A DNA stretch of 64,000 nt from Xanthomonas arboricola (GTDB lineage: Bacteria > Pseudomonadota > Gammaproteobacteria > Xanthomonadales > Xanthomonadaceae), in the NCBI RefSeq assembly GCF_002940665.1, contig NZ_MIGY01000002.1:1076683-1140682 (forward strand). The letters are read 5' to 3'. This document shows positions 55,918 through 64,000 of the stretch, in pieces. A model generated the notes under the pieces. It saw only the letters and a program-made list of their open reading frames with translations, did not search any database and was not told where the DNA came from. Position 1 is the stretch's first letter. Each line of letters starts with the position of its first letter. Made by a program: the position numbers and the translations under genes.

Positions 55918-57140
55918 CAGCGGGCCCGCCCGAACAGCAGCGAGCAGTTGTTGCCGCCAAAACCGAAGGAGTTGTTCATTGCGTAATCGATCTTGGAATG
56001 GGCATTGTCGAAACGGATCTGCGGGCCGCAGGCCGGGTCGGGCACTTCGCTGTTGAGCGTGCCCGGCAGCACGCCGTCGCGCAGCGCCAGCAGCGCGATC
56101 ACCGACTCGACGATGCCGGCTGCGCCCAGCGTGTGGCCGGTCCAGGCCTTGGTCGAGCTGGCGTGCAGGGTGGCCGGGAAGATCGCCGCCACCGCGGCGG
56201 CTTCGACGCTGTCGTTGGCCGGGGTGGCAGTGCCGTGCAGGTTCAGATAGCCCACCGCGGCCGGCGCCAGGCCTGCGCGCTCGAGCGCGCCGCGCATCGC
56301 CAGCTGCGCGCCCAGGCCGTGCGGATGCGGGGCGGACATATGGTGTGCATCGCTGGATTCGCCATAGCCGTACAGCCACAGCGTTGCGTCCGGCACAGCG
56401 GCGGTGCGTTCGAGCAGGGCAAAGCCGCCGGCCTCGCCCAGGCTCAGGCCGACCCGGCGCGCATCGAACGGCTGGCACAGCTCAGGTGCCACCACCTGCA
56501 GCGAGTTGAAGCCGAACAGCACGCTGCCGCACAAGGTATCCACGCCGCCGACCAGGGCGGCATCCACCACCCCGGCGTCGATCAGGCGCGCGGCCTGGGC
56601 AAACACCTTGGCGCTGGACGAACAGGCGGTGGCCACGGTCACGCTCGGGCCGCGCAGGCCGGTGGCGTGCTGCACGAAGTCGCCCAGCGAATGCGGGGTG
56701 TGCACGATCGGGCGATCCAGGTCGTCGGGAAAGCGCGCGCCGTCGGCGTCTTCGACCAGCCGCGTGTAGGCCTCTTCGCTGGCGCCGATGCTGGAGGTGG
56801 AGGTGCCGATGATCACTGCCACGCGCTCGGCGCCGTAGCGCTGCGCGGCGGCCTGCACCGCCTCGGCCATGCCGTCCTGCTGCAGGGCCAGCCAGGCCAG
56901 ACGATTGTTGCGGCAGTCCCAGCCTTGCAGGGCCTCCGGCAGCACGACGTCTTCCACGCCGTCGACGCGGCCGATCCAGCACGGCAGCGGCTGCGGGCCG
57001 AAATCGTTGCGACGCATGCCGCTGCGGCGAGCAGCCAGGGCGGCGGCCTGGGCATCGCGCCCGGCGCCGAGCGCGGTGGTGGAGGTAAAAGCGGTGACGG
57101 CGACCGGGGCCATCTGGGACGAATGCTGCGCTTGGCTCAC
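55917..57140 (-). CDS. beta-ketoacyl-ACP synthase (FabB/F-type)
   Basis: A 407-residue condensing enzyme. The catalytic Cys is in [10 protein letters not shown] near residue 173, the two His residues in [11 protein letters not shown] near residue 301 and in [12 protein letters not shown] near residue 337, and the end [13 protein letters not shown] is typical. It elongates the aryl-polyene chain with malonyl-ACP together with the chain-length-factor-like protein. First gene of the four-gene minus block. The start ATG 57140 is plausible; a later Met is possible. Confidence 0.9.
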   Translation of the reverse strand: MSQAQHSSQMAPVAVTAFTSTTALGAGRDAQAAALAARRSGMRRNDFGPQPLPCWIGRVDGVEDVVLPEALQGWDCRNNRLAWLALQQDGMAEAVQAAAQRYGAERVAVIIGTSTSSIGASEEAYTRLVEDADGARFPDDLDRPIVHTPHSLGDFVQHATGLRGPSVTVATACSSSAKVFAQAARLIDAGVVDAALVGGVDTLCGSVLFGFNSLQVVAPELCQPFDARRVGLSLGEAGGFALLERTAAVPDATLWLYGYGESSDAHHMSAPHPHGLGAQLAMRGALERAGLAPAAVGYLNLHGTATPANDSVEAAAVAAIFPATLHASSTKAWTGHTLGAAGIVESVIALLALRDGVLPGTLNSEVPDPACGPQIRFDNAHSKIDYAMNNSFGFGGNNCSLLFGRAR

Positions 57141-57331
57141 GGTGGTCCGGCTGGCAAGAAGTGGGCTCAGTATATCGATGGCGGGTCCGCTTCCCGTCGA
57201 TGGCGCAACTGAACGTGCCGGTCATGTCGCTGACGCGGCTGGGGTTTTCGCGCGTTGCCGCGCTTTCGCCATCGGCGCAATTGGGACACAATCCTGCGAC
57301 ACACTTGCCGATCGAGCGCGACCACGCGCGC

Positions 57332-57592
57332 ATGCACGCCTACGTCTACAAAAGCCAACGCAAGCAGGACACCTTCGTCTATCTCGCCACGCGCGACGAC
57401 TTCTCCGGTCTTCCCGCCGCCGTGCACGCGCAGCTGGCGCCGTTCGCGTTCGTGCTGGAGGTTGCGTTGACGCCGCAGCGCCGTCTGGCGCAGGCCGACG
57501 TGGCCACGGTGCGCGAAGCGCTCGCCAAGCACGGCTTCTACCTGCAACTGCCCAAGACGGTGGTGCTGGCGGGCGAGTGCGACTATGACTGA
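57332..57592 (+). CDS. YcgL domain protein
   Basis: An 86-residue small protein. [22 protein letters not shown] at the N-terminus (key residues YVYKSxRKxDTFVYL) and [14 protein letters not shown] near the C-terminus fit the YcgL family (DUF709), whose function is unclear. ATG 57332 is chosen for the standard N-terminus. Its 3' end overlaps the ankyrin gene by 8 bp. Confidence 0.88.
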   Translation: MHAYVYKSQRKQDTFVYLATRDDFSGLPAAVHAQLAPFAFVLEVALTPQRRLAQADVATVREALAKHGFYLQLPKTVVLAGECDYD

Positions 57593-60500
57593 GGCGGCAC
57601 GGGCCGCACGCTTGCGGGCTGCAGCGCTGGCTGGCGCGGCCGGCGTGGCGTTGTCGTTGCTGGGCGGCATCGGCGGCGGTGTTGCCGCGGTGACGCTGTG
57701 GCTGGCGCAGCCGGCGTTCGCGCTGGCGGTGTCGTGGGCGCGCGGCAGCCGCGCACTGCCCAGCCGGCCGCGCGCGGCCGCGCACGCCCTGCCGCCGCTG
57801 TTGACGGTCTGGGGCGTGGGCCTGCTGGTGTTGGCCGCCCTGATCAGCTGGCCGCTGACCGCCCTGCGCGACAGCGGCAGCCTGGCCGCCGCGTTGGCCT
57901 TGAGTGTGGCCGTCAGCGCCGCGCTGCTCGGGCTGTGGCGGACCTGGCCGCTGTGGGGCGAGGTCGAACGTGATGGCGGCGCCCTGGCGCCGCGCTGGCA
58001 TGCGCTGGCGACGCAGGAGTTGCACGCCTGGCGCGGCCTGCTGGCCGCTGCCCTGGTGCTGGCGATGTGCACGCTGGTGGTGGCGCTGGCCTGGCCGGGC
58101 TGGTTGTCGAGCAGCCTGCGCTGGAGTCTGGCGATCGCGGCCAGCGTGCTGCTGCCCGCTGCCCACCTGCTGTTGCAACGCACCGCCGCCCCGGCGCGCA
58201 GCGATGCCCCGGCGGCCTTGCAGGCGGCCGATTTCTTTTCCGAAGCGGCGGCCGAGCCGCGTCCGCTGGAGCCGGTGGCCCAGCACCAACTGGTGCCCGA
58301 ACTGTTCGAGGCCGCGCGCAGCGGGCGCGTGGACCGCGCGCTGCAATTGCTCGACGCCGGCGCCGACCCGCAGGCAATGCCGTTGCCGGAGTGGCGCGAC
58401 CAACGCAGCCTGCCCGCGCTGGCCGCGGTGCTGCCGGATCTGCGCCTGCTGCGCGAACTGATCGTGCGCCGTGTCGACGTCAACCAGCCGCACCGCGGCA
58501 TGACCCCGTTGCTGGCCGCCACCCGCGACAGCTGGCACGGCCGCCCGGACGCGGTGATGACGCTGCTGGCCAACGGCGCGGACCCGCGCGCCAGCGACAA
58601 CGACGGCAACACGCCGCTGCATCACGCGGTGCGCAGTTCCGACCCGGGCGTGGCCGCGCTGCTGCGCGATGCCGCCGCCGAGCTCGACGCGCTCAACAAC
58701 GAAGGCCACTCGCCGCTGGCGATGGCCTGCCAGGTCGGCAACTGGCGGCTGGCCAAGTTCCTGCTGGAACGCGGCGCGCATTCCGAGCCGGACGGTGGCG
58801 CGCCGGTGCTGCTGGCGGCGGCCGGCACCGAGGAAGACGACCCGGCCGGCGTGCAACTGCTGCTCAAGCACAAGGCGCGCGTGGATGCGCGCGACCGCCA
58901 ACGCCGCAGTGCCCTGCACGAAGCCGCCCTGGCCGGGCACGGCGACATCGTCGAGGCGCTGCTGGCGGCCGGCGCCAATCTGGAAGCGCGCGATCTGCTT
59001 GGCCGTACGCCGTGGCTGGATGCGGCGCGGCAGGCGCGCAGCGGCGTGCTCGAACGCCTGGTCGCGCGCAAGGCCGATGTGCTGGCCATCGACGGCGAGG
59101 GCCGCAATGCGGTGATGCTGGCCTGCGCCGCCGACAGTGTGTCGCCGGCCCTGATCCGGCGCCTGCTCGACCTGCAGGTGCCGGCCGACAGCACCGACGC
59201 GCACGGCCGGCGCGCGGTGGATGTTGCCGCCGAAGCCGGGCGCTGGGCGATCGTGCAACTGCTCGATCCCGGCTATCCATTGCCGGCGGCGGTCAGTGAT
59301 GCGCAGGGCGAGACCCCCGGCGTTGCGCTGCTGCCCGACCGCCCGCCGTTGGTGCTGCTGCGCGAAGGCCTGCAGTTCGGTCAACGCGACGGGCTGGTCG
59401 CACTGGCCCGCCTGTGCGGCCCGGAAGAACTTGGCGGTCTGCTGCACGACGCGCACCTGGCCTTGAACGCCGATGCGGTGGACTGGCTGCTGCGCCACGG
59501 TGCCGATGCCGAGGTGCGCGATGCCTGCGGCGATGTGCCGATGTTTGCGCTGCTCTCGCGGGGCGTGGAAGCGGTGCCGGCGCTGCAGGCGCTGCTGCGC
59601 CATGGCGTGTCGCCGGCCGGTGCCGGCGGTCTGACACGGCTGCTCAGCGCCTGCGTGCAGCACGATGCGGCATCGCGCGGGCTGGAACAGTTCGCGCTGG
59701 AACTGCTCGAACGCGGCGCCGACCCGTTCGCCGCGTCGGCCGCCGGCGATCCGCCCTTGTCGCTGGCGGTGCGGCTGGGCTGGCTGCGCCTGCAGCAGTG
59801 GTTGCTGGAACACGGCGTGGACCGCGAGGCGCGCGACAGCCACGGCATGACCGCGCTGCATCTGGCCACCGCGCTGGGCCGCGAGGCATCGCTGAAGTTG
59901 CTGGTCAAGCAGGGCGCCTCGCCGGAAGCGCGCGCTGCCGACGGACAGACCCCGCTGGGCGTGGCGCTGTCGATCGGCCGCCGCGACCTGGCCGACTGGC
60001 TGGACTGGCGCATCTGGTCGCTGCCACACCGCAGCCTGCGCGAGGCGGATGTGCCGGCCGCCGCGATGGTCGGCGACACCGATGCGGTGCGGCGCCTGAT
60101 CGATCTTGGCCTGCCGGTCGATGCCATCGATGCGCAGGGCTGCACCGCGCTGCTGCGCGCCGCCGGCGGCGGCCATCTGGGCGTGGTGGCGCATCTGCTC
60201 GATCGCCACGCATACCCGCAACGCGCAGCCAATAGCGGCGCCACGCCGTTGTCGGCGGCGGTGAGCATGCGTCAGACCGAGATCGTGGCCGCGTTGCTGC
60301 AGGCCGGTGCGCAGATCGAGCATCGCCTGCCCGGCGGCGTCACCGTGCTGATGCTGGCCTGTGCGCTGGGCCTGCCGGATATTGTGGCGCGCCTGCTCAC
60401 TGCGGCCGCCGATGTGCACGCCAACGACGACCAGGGTCTGGCGCCGCTGCATTGCGCCGCGCTGTATGGCTTCACCGCGCGCGACAAGAGCCGCCTGCTG

Positions 60501-60905
60501 GCCTTGCTGGATACCTTGCTGCTGGCCGGCGCCGACCCGGACTATCTGGCCGGTGGCCGGGTCAGCGCCTTGTTGCTGGTGCTGGGTGCGCGCGCCGAGC
60601 CGGGCACTGCCTGCGACGAGCAGGTGGTACTGGCCGGCGTCGAACGCCTGCTCGACGAAGACGTGTCGCTGGATGTGGCCGATCAACGCGGCTTTGGCCC
60701 GTTGCACCTGGCCGCGCTGCACGGTCTGCCGTTGCTGGTGCAGCGCCTGCTGCGTGCCGGTGCCGATGCCGACCGCCGCGACGCGCTCAACCGTACCCCG
60801 CGCGAGATCGCGATCATGCGCGGCTTCATCGATGTGGCCGGCCAGTTCGAACCCGCCTTGCCGGGTGTGTCCTCGATGGCGCGCTTTTTGCGCGAAGGCC
60901 GCTGA
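57585..60905 (+). CDS. large membrane-anchored ankyrin-repeat protein
   Basis: An 1106-residue protein. The first about 200 residues hold four to six hydrophobic helices (for example [20 protein letters not shown] near residue 18). The rest is an array of about 20 ankyrin repeats (units such as [60 protein letters not shown]). The repeats would lie on one side of the inner membrane as a protein-binding surface. Start ATG 57585 overlaps ycgL. The next gene begins about 27 bp after the stop. Function unknown. Confidence 0.88.
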   Translation: MTEAARAARLRAAALAGAAGVALSLLGGIGGGVAAVTLWLAQPAFALAVSWARGSRALPSRPRAAAHALPPLLTVWGVGLLVLAALISWPLTALRDSGSLAAALALSVAVSAALLGLWRTWPLWGEVERDGGALAPRWHALATQELHAWRGLLAAALVLAMCTLVVALAWPGWLSSSLRWSLAIAASVLLPAAHLLLQRTAAPARSDAPAALQAADFFSEAAAEPRPLEPVAQHQLVPELFEAARSGRVDRALQLLDAGADPQAMPLPEWRDQRSLPALAAVLPDLRLLRELIVRRVDVNQPHRGMTPLLAATRDSWHGRPDAVMTLLANGADPRASDNDGNTPLHHAVRSSDPGVAALLRDAAAELDALNNEGHSPLAMACQVGNWRLAKFLLERGAHSEPDGGAPVLLAAAGTEEDDPAGVQLLLKHKARVDARDRQRRSALHEAALAGHGDIVEALLAAGANLEARDLLGRTPWLDAARQARSGVLERLVARKADVLAIDGEGRNAVMLACAADSVSPALIRRLLDLQVPADSTDAHGRRAVDVAAEAGRWAIVQLLDPGYPLPAAVSDAQGETPGVALLPDRPPLVLLREGLQFGQRDGLVALARLCGPEELGGLLHDAHLALNADAVDWLLRHGADAEVRDACGDVPMFALLSRGVEAVPALQALLRHGVSPAGAGGLTRLLSACVQHDAASRGLEQFALELLERGADPFAASAAGDPPLSLAVRLGWLRLQQWLLEHGVDREARDSHGMTALHLATALGREASLKLLVKQGASPEARAADGQTPLGVALSIGRRDLADWLDWRIWSLPHRSLREADVPAAAMVGDTDAVRRLIDLGLPVDAIDAQGCTALLRAAGGGHLGVVAHLLDRHAYPQRAANSGATPLSAAVSMRQTEIVAALLQAGAQIEHRLPGGVTVLMLACALGLPDIVARLLTAAADVHANDDQGLAPLHCAALYGFTARDKSRLLALLDTLLLAGADPDYLAGGRVSALLLVLGARAEPGTACDEQVVLAGVERLLDEDVSLDVADQRGFGPLHLAALHGLPLLVQRLLRAGADADRRDALNRTPREIAIMRGFIDVAGQFEPALPGVSSMARFLREGR

Positions 60906-60931
60906 GCCAGCGCGGCGGCGCACCGCTGCGG

Positions 60932-61261
60932 GTGCTGTTCGTGTGCAGCCGCAACCGCCTGCGCAGCCCCACCGCCGAGCGCGTGTTCGCCGACTGGCCG
61001 GGCGTGCAGACGCAATCGGCCGGGCTGGCCGCCGATGCGCAGGTGCAGCTCACCCCGGAGCTGTTGCATGAAGCGCAACTGGTGCTGGTGATGGAGCGTC
61101 GCCATCTGCAGCTGCTGCGCAAACGCTTCGCCGCGCATCTGCGCCATTGCCGGGTGATCTGCCTGCAGATTCCCGACGACTACGCGTACATGGATCCGGC
61201 ACTGATCCGTCGCCTGGAACACACGGTGCCACCGTTGCTGCGCCTGCCGGCGCAGTCGTAA
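60932..61261 (+). CDS. predicted low-molecular-weight protein-tyrosine-phosphatase-like protein (COG4551)
   Basis: A protein of about 109 residues. The start VLFVCSRNRLRSPTAERVF has the C-x5-R phosphatase loop (CSRNRLRS); then QSAGLAADAQVQLTPELL, LVLVMERRHLQLLRKRF and IPDDYAYMDPALI follow, all matching COG4551. No ATG lies in front of the family start: GTG 60932 is chosen, CTG 60902 is possible. It follows the ankyrin gene closely and is probably cotranscribed. The substrate is not known. Confidence 0.78.
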   Translation: MLFVCSRNRLRSPTAERVFADWPGVQTQSAGLAADAQVQLTPELLHEAQLVLVMERRHLQLLRKRFAAHLRHCRVICLQIPDDYAYMDPALIRRLEHTVPPLLRLPAQS

Positions 61262-61324
61262 CCTGATCCCGACACCGCGCATGCAAGACTGGGTTTTTCC
61301 TCGCACGAAGGAAGCGCCTCTACG

Positions 61325-63124
61325 ATGAGCGTGCGTATCGAGGACCACGCCATGCTGGGCAATTGCCACAGCGCGGCTCTGGTCGACCACCGCGGCACCA
61401 TCGACTGGCTCTGTCTGCCACGTTTCGACTCCGATGCGTTTTTCGCATCCCTGCTGGGCGATGAGCAGCATGGGCAATGGGCATTGTCGCCGGCTGGCGA
61501 CTTTCGCAGCGAACGCGCCTACGAGGACGACAGTCTGGTGCTGTGCACGCGCATGCGCACCGACACCGGCACGGTGGAACTGGTCGACTTCATGGTCGCC
61601 AGCGACGAAGGCGACGGCCACCAGCATCTGGTGCGGATCGTGCGGTGCGTGCAGGGCGAGGTGCCGATGCACATGCGCCTGACCTTTCGCTTCAACTATG
61701 GCCGTACCGTGCCATGGGTGACGCACATCGATGGTGGCATCCGCGCCATTGCCGGCCCCGACCAGCTTGCCCTGCGCTCGCCGCAGGCGCTGCACGGCGA
61801 GGACATGGGCACCGAAACCGACTTCACGCTGCGTCAGGGCGAGAGTACCTGGTTTCTGCTCAGCCACGGCCTGTCGCATCAGCCCACGCCGGCGGCGATC
61901 GATCCGGAACAGGCGCTGCAACGCACGACCGCGTTCTGGCATGGCTGGGCGCGTCGCTGCACCGATGTCGGCCCCTGGACCGCGCAGGTGCGTCGCTCGT
62001 TGGTGGTGTTGAAAGGGCTCAGCTATCTACCGACCGGCGGCATCGTCGCTGCGCCCACTGCATCACTGCCGGAGCATCTGGGCGGCACCCGCAACTGGGA
62101 CTACCGCTACTGCTGGCTGCGCGATTCGGTGTTCACGCTGATTGCCTTGCTGCAGGCCGGGTACCGCGATGAAGCAGGGGCCTTCCGCGATTGGGTGCAA
62201 CGCGCCATCGCCGGTTCGCCGGATCAGCTGCAGGCGCTCTACGGCATCGCCGGTGAGCGCCGGCTGCAGGAATGGGAAGCGCACTGGCTGCCCGGCTATG
62301 AAAATTCCGGCCCGGTGCGTATCGGCAACGGTGCGGTGGATCAGTTCCAGCTCGACGTCTACGGCGAGCTGATCGGCGCGTTGCATTACGCGCGCGAAAA
62401 GGGCGTGGCGCCGCCGTCCGATGACGAGGGCTCGTCGGCATCGTTGCTGGAGAAGGTGCTGGAGACGCTGGAAACGGTGTGGCGCCTGCCCGACGAAGGC
62501 ATCTGGGAAATCCGCGACGAGCGCCGTCATTTCGTGCATTCCAAGGTGATGGCCTGGCTGGCATTCGATTGCGGCGCGCGCGATGGCATCACCGACGCCG
62601 ATGCGGCCAAGCGCGCGCATTGGGGCCGCATCGCCGACGATATCCGCGCCGAAGTGCTTGAAAAGGGCGTGCACCCGGACGGTCATTTCGTGCAGAGCTA
62701 CGGCTCCGATCGCCTGGATGCGGCGTTGTTGCTGATCCCGATCGTGGGATTCCTGCCGGCCGATGATCCGCGCATCGCCGCGACCGCCGATGTGATCGCA
62801 CGCGATCTGACCATTGATGGATTGGTCGAACGCTATCGCGCCGACGACAGCGCCGACGGCTTGCCGGCCGGCGAGGGCACCTTTCTTGCCTGCAGCTTCT
62901 GGCTGGTGGAAAACTACGCCCTGCTCGGGCGCACCGAGCAGGCACGTGTCCTGCTCGAACGTCTGCTCGGGCTGTGCAACGACGTGGGCCTGCTCGCCGA
63001 AGAGTACGACCCGCGCAGCAAACGCATGCTTGGCAACTTCCCGCAAGGGTATTCCCACGTGGCTCTGGTCAATGCGGCATTGCGCCTGCACGGACGCATG
63101 GGCGAAGAGGAAACACATCCATGA
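61325..63124 (+). CDS. glycoside hydrolase family 15 (glucoamylase-like) protein
   Basis: A 599-residue cytosolic (alpha/alpha)6 enzyme. It starts RIEDHAMLGNCHSAALVDHRG. RNWDYRYCWLRDSVFTL lies near residue 257, the likely acid in GIWEIRDERRHF near residue 395 and the base in LLAEEYDPRSKRMLGNFPQG near residue 560. Members act on trehalose, glucan or related glucosides. ATG 61325 has GAAGGAAGCGCC upstream. The stop overlaps the zwf ATG by 4 bp, which ties glucoside breakdown to glucose-6-phosphate use. Confidence 0.88.
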   Translation: MSVRIEDHAMLGNCHSAALVDHRGTIDWLCLPRFDSDAFFASLLGDEQHGQWALSPAGDFRSERAYEDDSLVLCTRMRTDTGTVELVDFMVASDEGDGHQHLVRIVRCVQGEVPMHMRLTFRFNYGRTVPWVTHIDGGIRAIAGPDQLALRSPQALHGEDMGTETDFTLRQGESTWFLLSHGLSHQPTPAAIDPEQALQRTTAFWHGWARRCTDVGPWTAQVRRSLVVLKGLSYLPTGGIVAAPTASLPEHLGGTRNWDYRYCWLRDSVFTLIALLQAGYRDEAGAFRDWVQRAIAGSPDQLQALYGIAGERRLQEWEAHWLPGYENSGPVRIGNGAVDQFQLDVYGELIGALHYAREKGVAPPSDDEGSSASLLEKVLETLETVWRLPDEGIWEIRDERRHFVHSKVMAWLAFDCGARDGITDADAAKRAHWGRIADDIRAEVLEKGVHPDGHFVQSYGSDRLDAALLLIPIVGFLPADDPRIAATADVIARDLTIDGLVERYRADDSADGLPAGEGTFLACSFWLVENYALLGRTEQARVLLERLLGLCNDVGLLAEEYDPRSKRMLGNFPQGYSHVALVNAALRLHGRMGEEETHP

Positions 63125-64000
63125 ACGAACAAGCCACAACCCCGCCGTGCATCATCGTGGTGTTCGGTGCGCGCGGCGATCTGACCAGGCGCCTGGTGAT
63201 GCCGGCGCTGTACAACCTGCGTCGTTCCGGCGCACTGGGCGAGCAGTTCGCTATCGTCGGCATGGATCACGGCGATATCAGCGAGCGTTCGTGGCGCACG
63301 ATGATGGGCCAGTCGATGACCGCCCTGCTCAGCAGCCGCGATGCCGAATTCCAGACCGACGAGTTCGATACCGGCACCTGGGAATGGCTGCGCGAGCGCA
63401 TGCATTATCTGCGCGGCGATTTCACCGACCTGGGCGCCTATCAAACCTTGGATGCCGCACTGGAAAAACTGCACAAGCGCTACGGCACCCAGGGCAACGT
63501 GCTGTTTTACCTGGCCACCGCCGCGCGCTTCTTCGAGCCGGTATTGCTCAACCTGGGCGGCGCCGGGCTGGTCAAGCAACGCGAGGGCGAGGGCTGGCGT
63601 CGGGTCATCGTGGAAAAACCGTTCGGCCACGATCTGCCCAGCGCCGTCGCGCTCAACGCCACCGTCGCCAAGGTCCTGCACGAGGATCAGGTGTTCCGCA
63701 TCGACCATTTCCTCGGCAAGGAAACCGTGCAGAACATCCTGGCGTTCCGCTTCGCCAATGGCCTGTTCGAGCCGGTGTGGAACCGCGACCGCATCGACCA
63801 TGTGCAGATCACCGCCGCCGAAACCATCGGGGTGGAAGGGCGCGGACGTTTCTACGATCCCACCGGCTGTCTGCGCGACATGGTGCCCAATCACCTGTTC
63901 CAGTTGCTGGCGATGATTGCGATGGAACCGCCGGCCGCGTTCACCACCGAAGCGATGCATCGGCGCCGCGCCGAAGTGATCGAAGCGGTGCGCCCGATCA
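63121..64000 (+). CDS. zwf: glucose-6-phosphate dehydrogenase, 5' part (cut by window end)
   Basis: First enzyme of the oxidative pentose-phosphate and Entner-Doudoroff pathways. About 293 residues are in the window. The NADP-binding segment VVFGARGDLTRRLVMPALY near residue 14 (GxRGDLTxR), the VEKPFG motif and the active-site RIDHFLGKETVQN near residue 197 are visible. The start ATG overlaps the GH15 stop (ATGA). The frame is still open at the last base, so the gene continues beyond the window. Confidence 0.96.
   Translation, partial: MNEQATTPPCIIVVFGARGDLTRRLVMPALYNLRRSGALGEQFAIVGMDHGDISERSWRTMMGQSMTALLSSRDAEFQTDEFDTGTWEWLRERMHYLRGDFTDLGAYQTLDAALEKLHKRYGTQGNVLFYLATAARFFEPVLLNLGGAGLVKQREGEGWRRVIVEKPFGHDLPSAVALNATVAKVLHEDQVFRIDHFLGKETVQNILAFRFANGLFEPVWNRDRIDHVQITAAETIGVEGRGRFYDPTGCLRDMVPNHLFQLLAMIAMEPPAAFTTEAMHRRRAEVIEAVRPI

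Noticed and set aside
57222..60923. Very long minus-strand open frame (over 1200 codons) across the ankyrin gene
   Set aside because: Antisense shadow with Gln/Arg/His-rich, low-complexity translation; the plus strand holds clear ankyrin repeats.

Overview
The window is high-GC gammaproteobacterial chromosome and almost certainly Xanthomonas. The strongest evidence is a complete xanthomonadin (brominated aryl-polyene pigment) locus at about 40.5-57.1 kb, with a XanB2-type chorismatase, a XanA2-type aryl-AMP ligase and an acyl carrier protein. Supporting evidence is an sX13-like small RNA just downstream of polA, REP-type intergenic repeats, and the coding style (dense, many 1-4 bp ATGA/GTGA overlaps). 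No tRNA, rRNA, CRISPR array, insertion sequence or prophage was seen. The species cannot be fixed from sequence reading alone.

Layout. 0-5.8 kb is an acetate module: acs on the minus strand, divergent from a DcaP-like porin, a DUF485 protein and the acetate symporter actP. 6-9.2 kb holds xth, a GFA-family protein, a small GlsB/YeaQ membrane protein, a phosphopantetheinyl transferase and rsmG. 9.4-18.5 kb carries a secreted DUF885 protein, a duplicated REP-pair region and a czc-type heavy-metal efflux operon (CzcI-like, CzcC, CzcB, CzcA). 18.6-19.1 kb is rpmB-rpmG. 19.1-26.9 kb has repeats, the 3' remnant of a ligJ-like hydratase, a cardiolipin synthase, an FAD/NAD(P) protein, uvrD, an AT-richer immunity-like orphan and a universal stress protein behind a perfect FNR-type box. 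27-31 kb holds an AraC-type regulator divergent from an ECF sigma factor translationally coupled to a Ser/Thr kinase with a TPR-type region. 31-40 kb has a DUF2782 lipoprotein, polA, the sRNA, hemF, two small unknown genes and an S9 peptidase.

The pigment locus falls into four transcription blocks: xanA2 (+); xanB2 plus a halogenase-like flavoprotein (-); a nine-gene block (+) with ACP, membrane protein, two acyltransferases, two hotdog dehydratases, a LolA-like protein, an MMPL/RND exporter and a FabG reductase; and a four-gene block (-) with ketosynthase, chain-length-factor-like protein, glycosyltransferase and a second halogenase-like flavoprotein. Inferred scheme: XanB2 makes 3-hydroxybenzoate from chorismate, XanA2 activates it, the ACP carries it, KS/CLF, KR and DH extend and dehydrate the chain, flavoproteins may oxidise or brominate it, and acyltransferases, LolA-like protein and exporter may attach the product to a lipid and move it to the outer membrane. 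The phosphopantetheinyl transferase that would be needed to activate the ACP lies about 32 kb away.

57.3-64 kb carries ycgL, a large membrane-anchored ankyrin protein, a COG4551-type phosphatase, a GH15 glucoamylase-like enzyme and the 5' part of zwf, which runs off the end.
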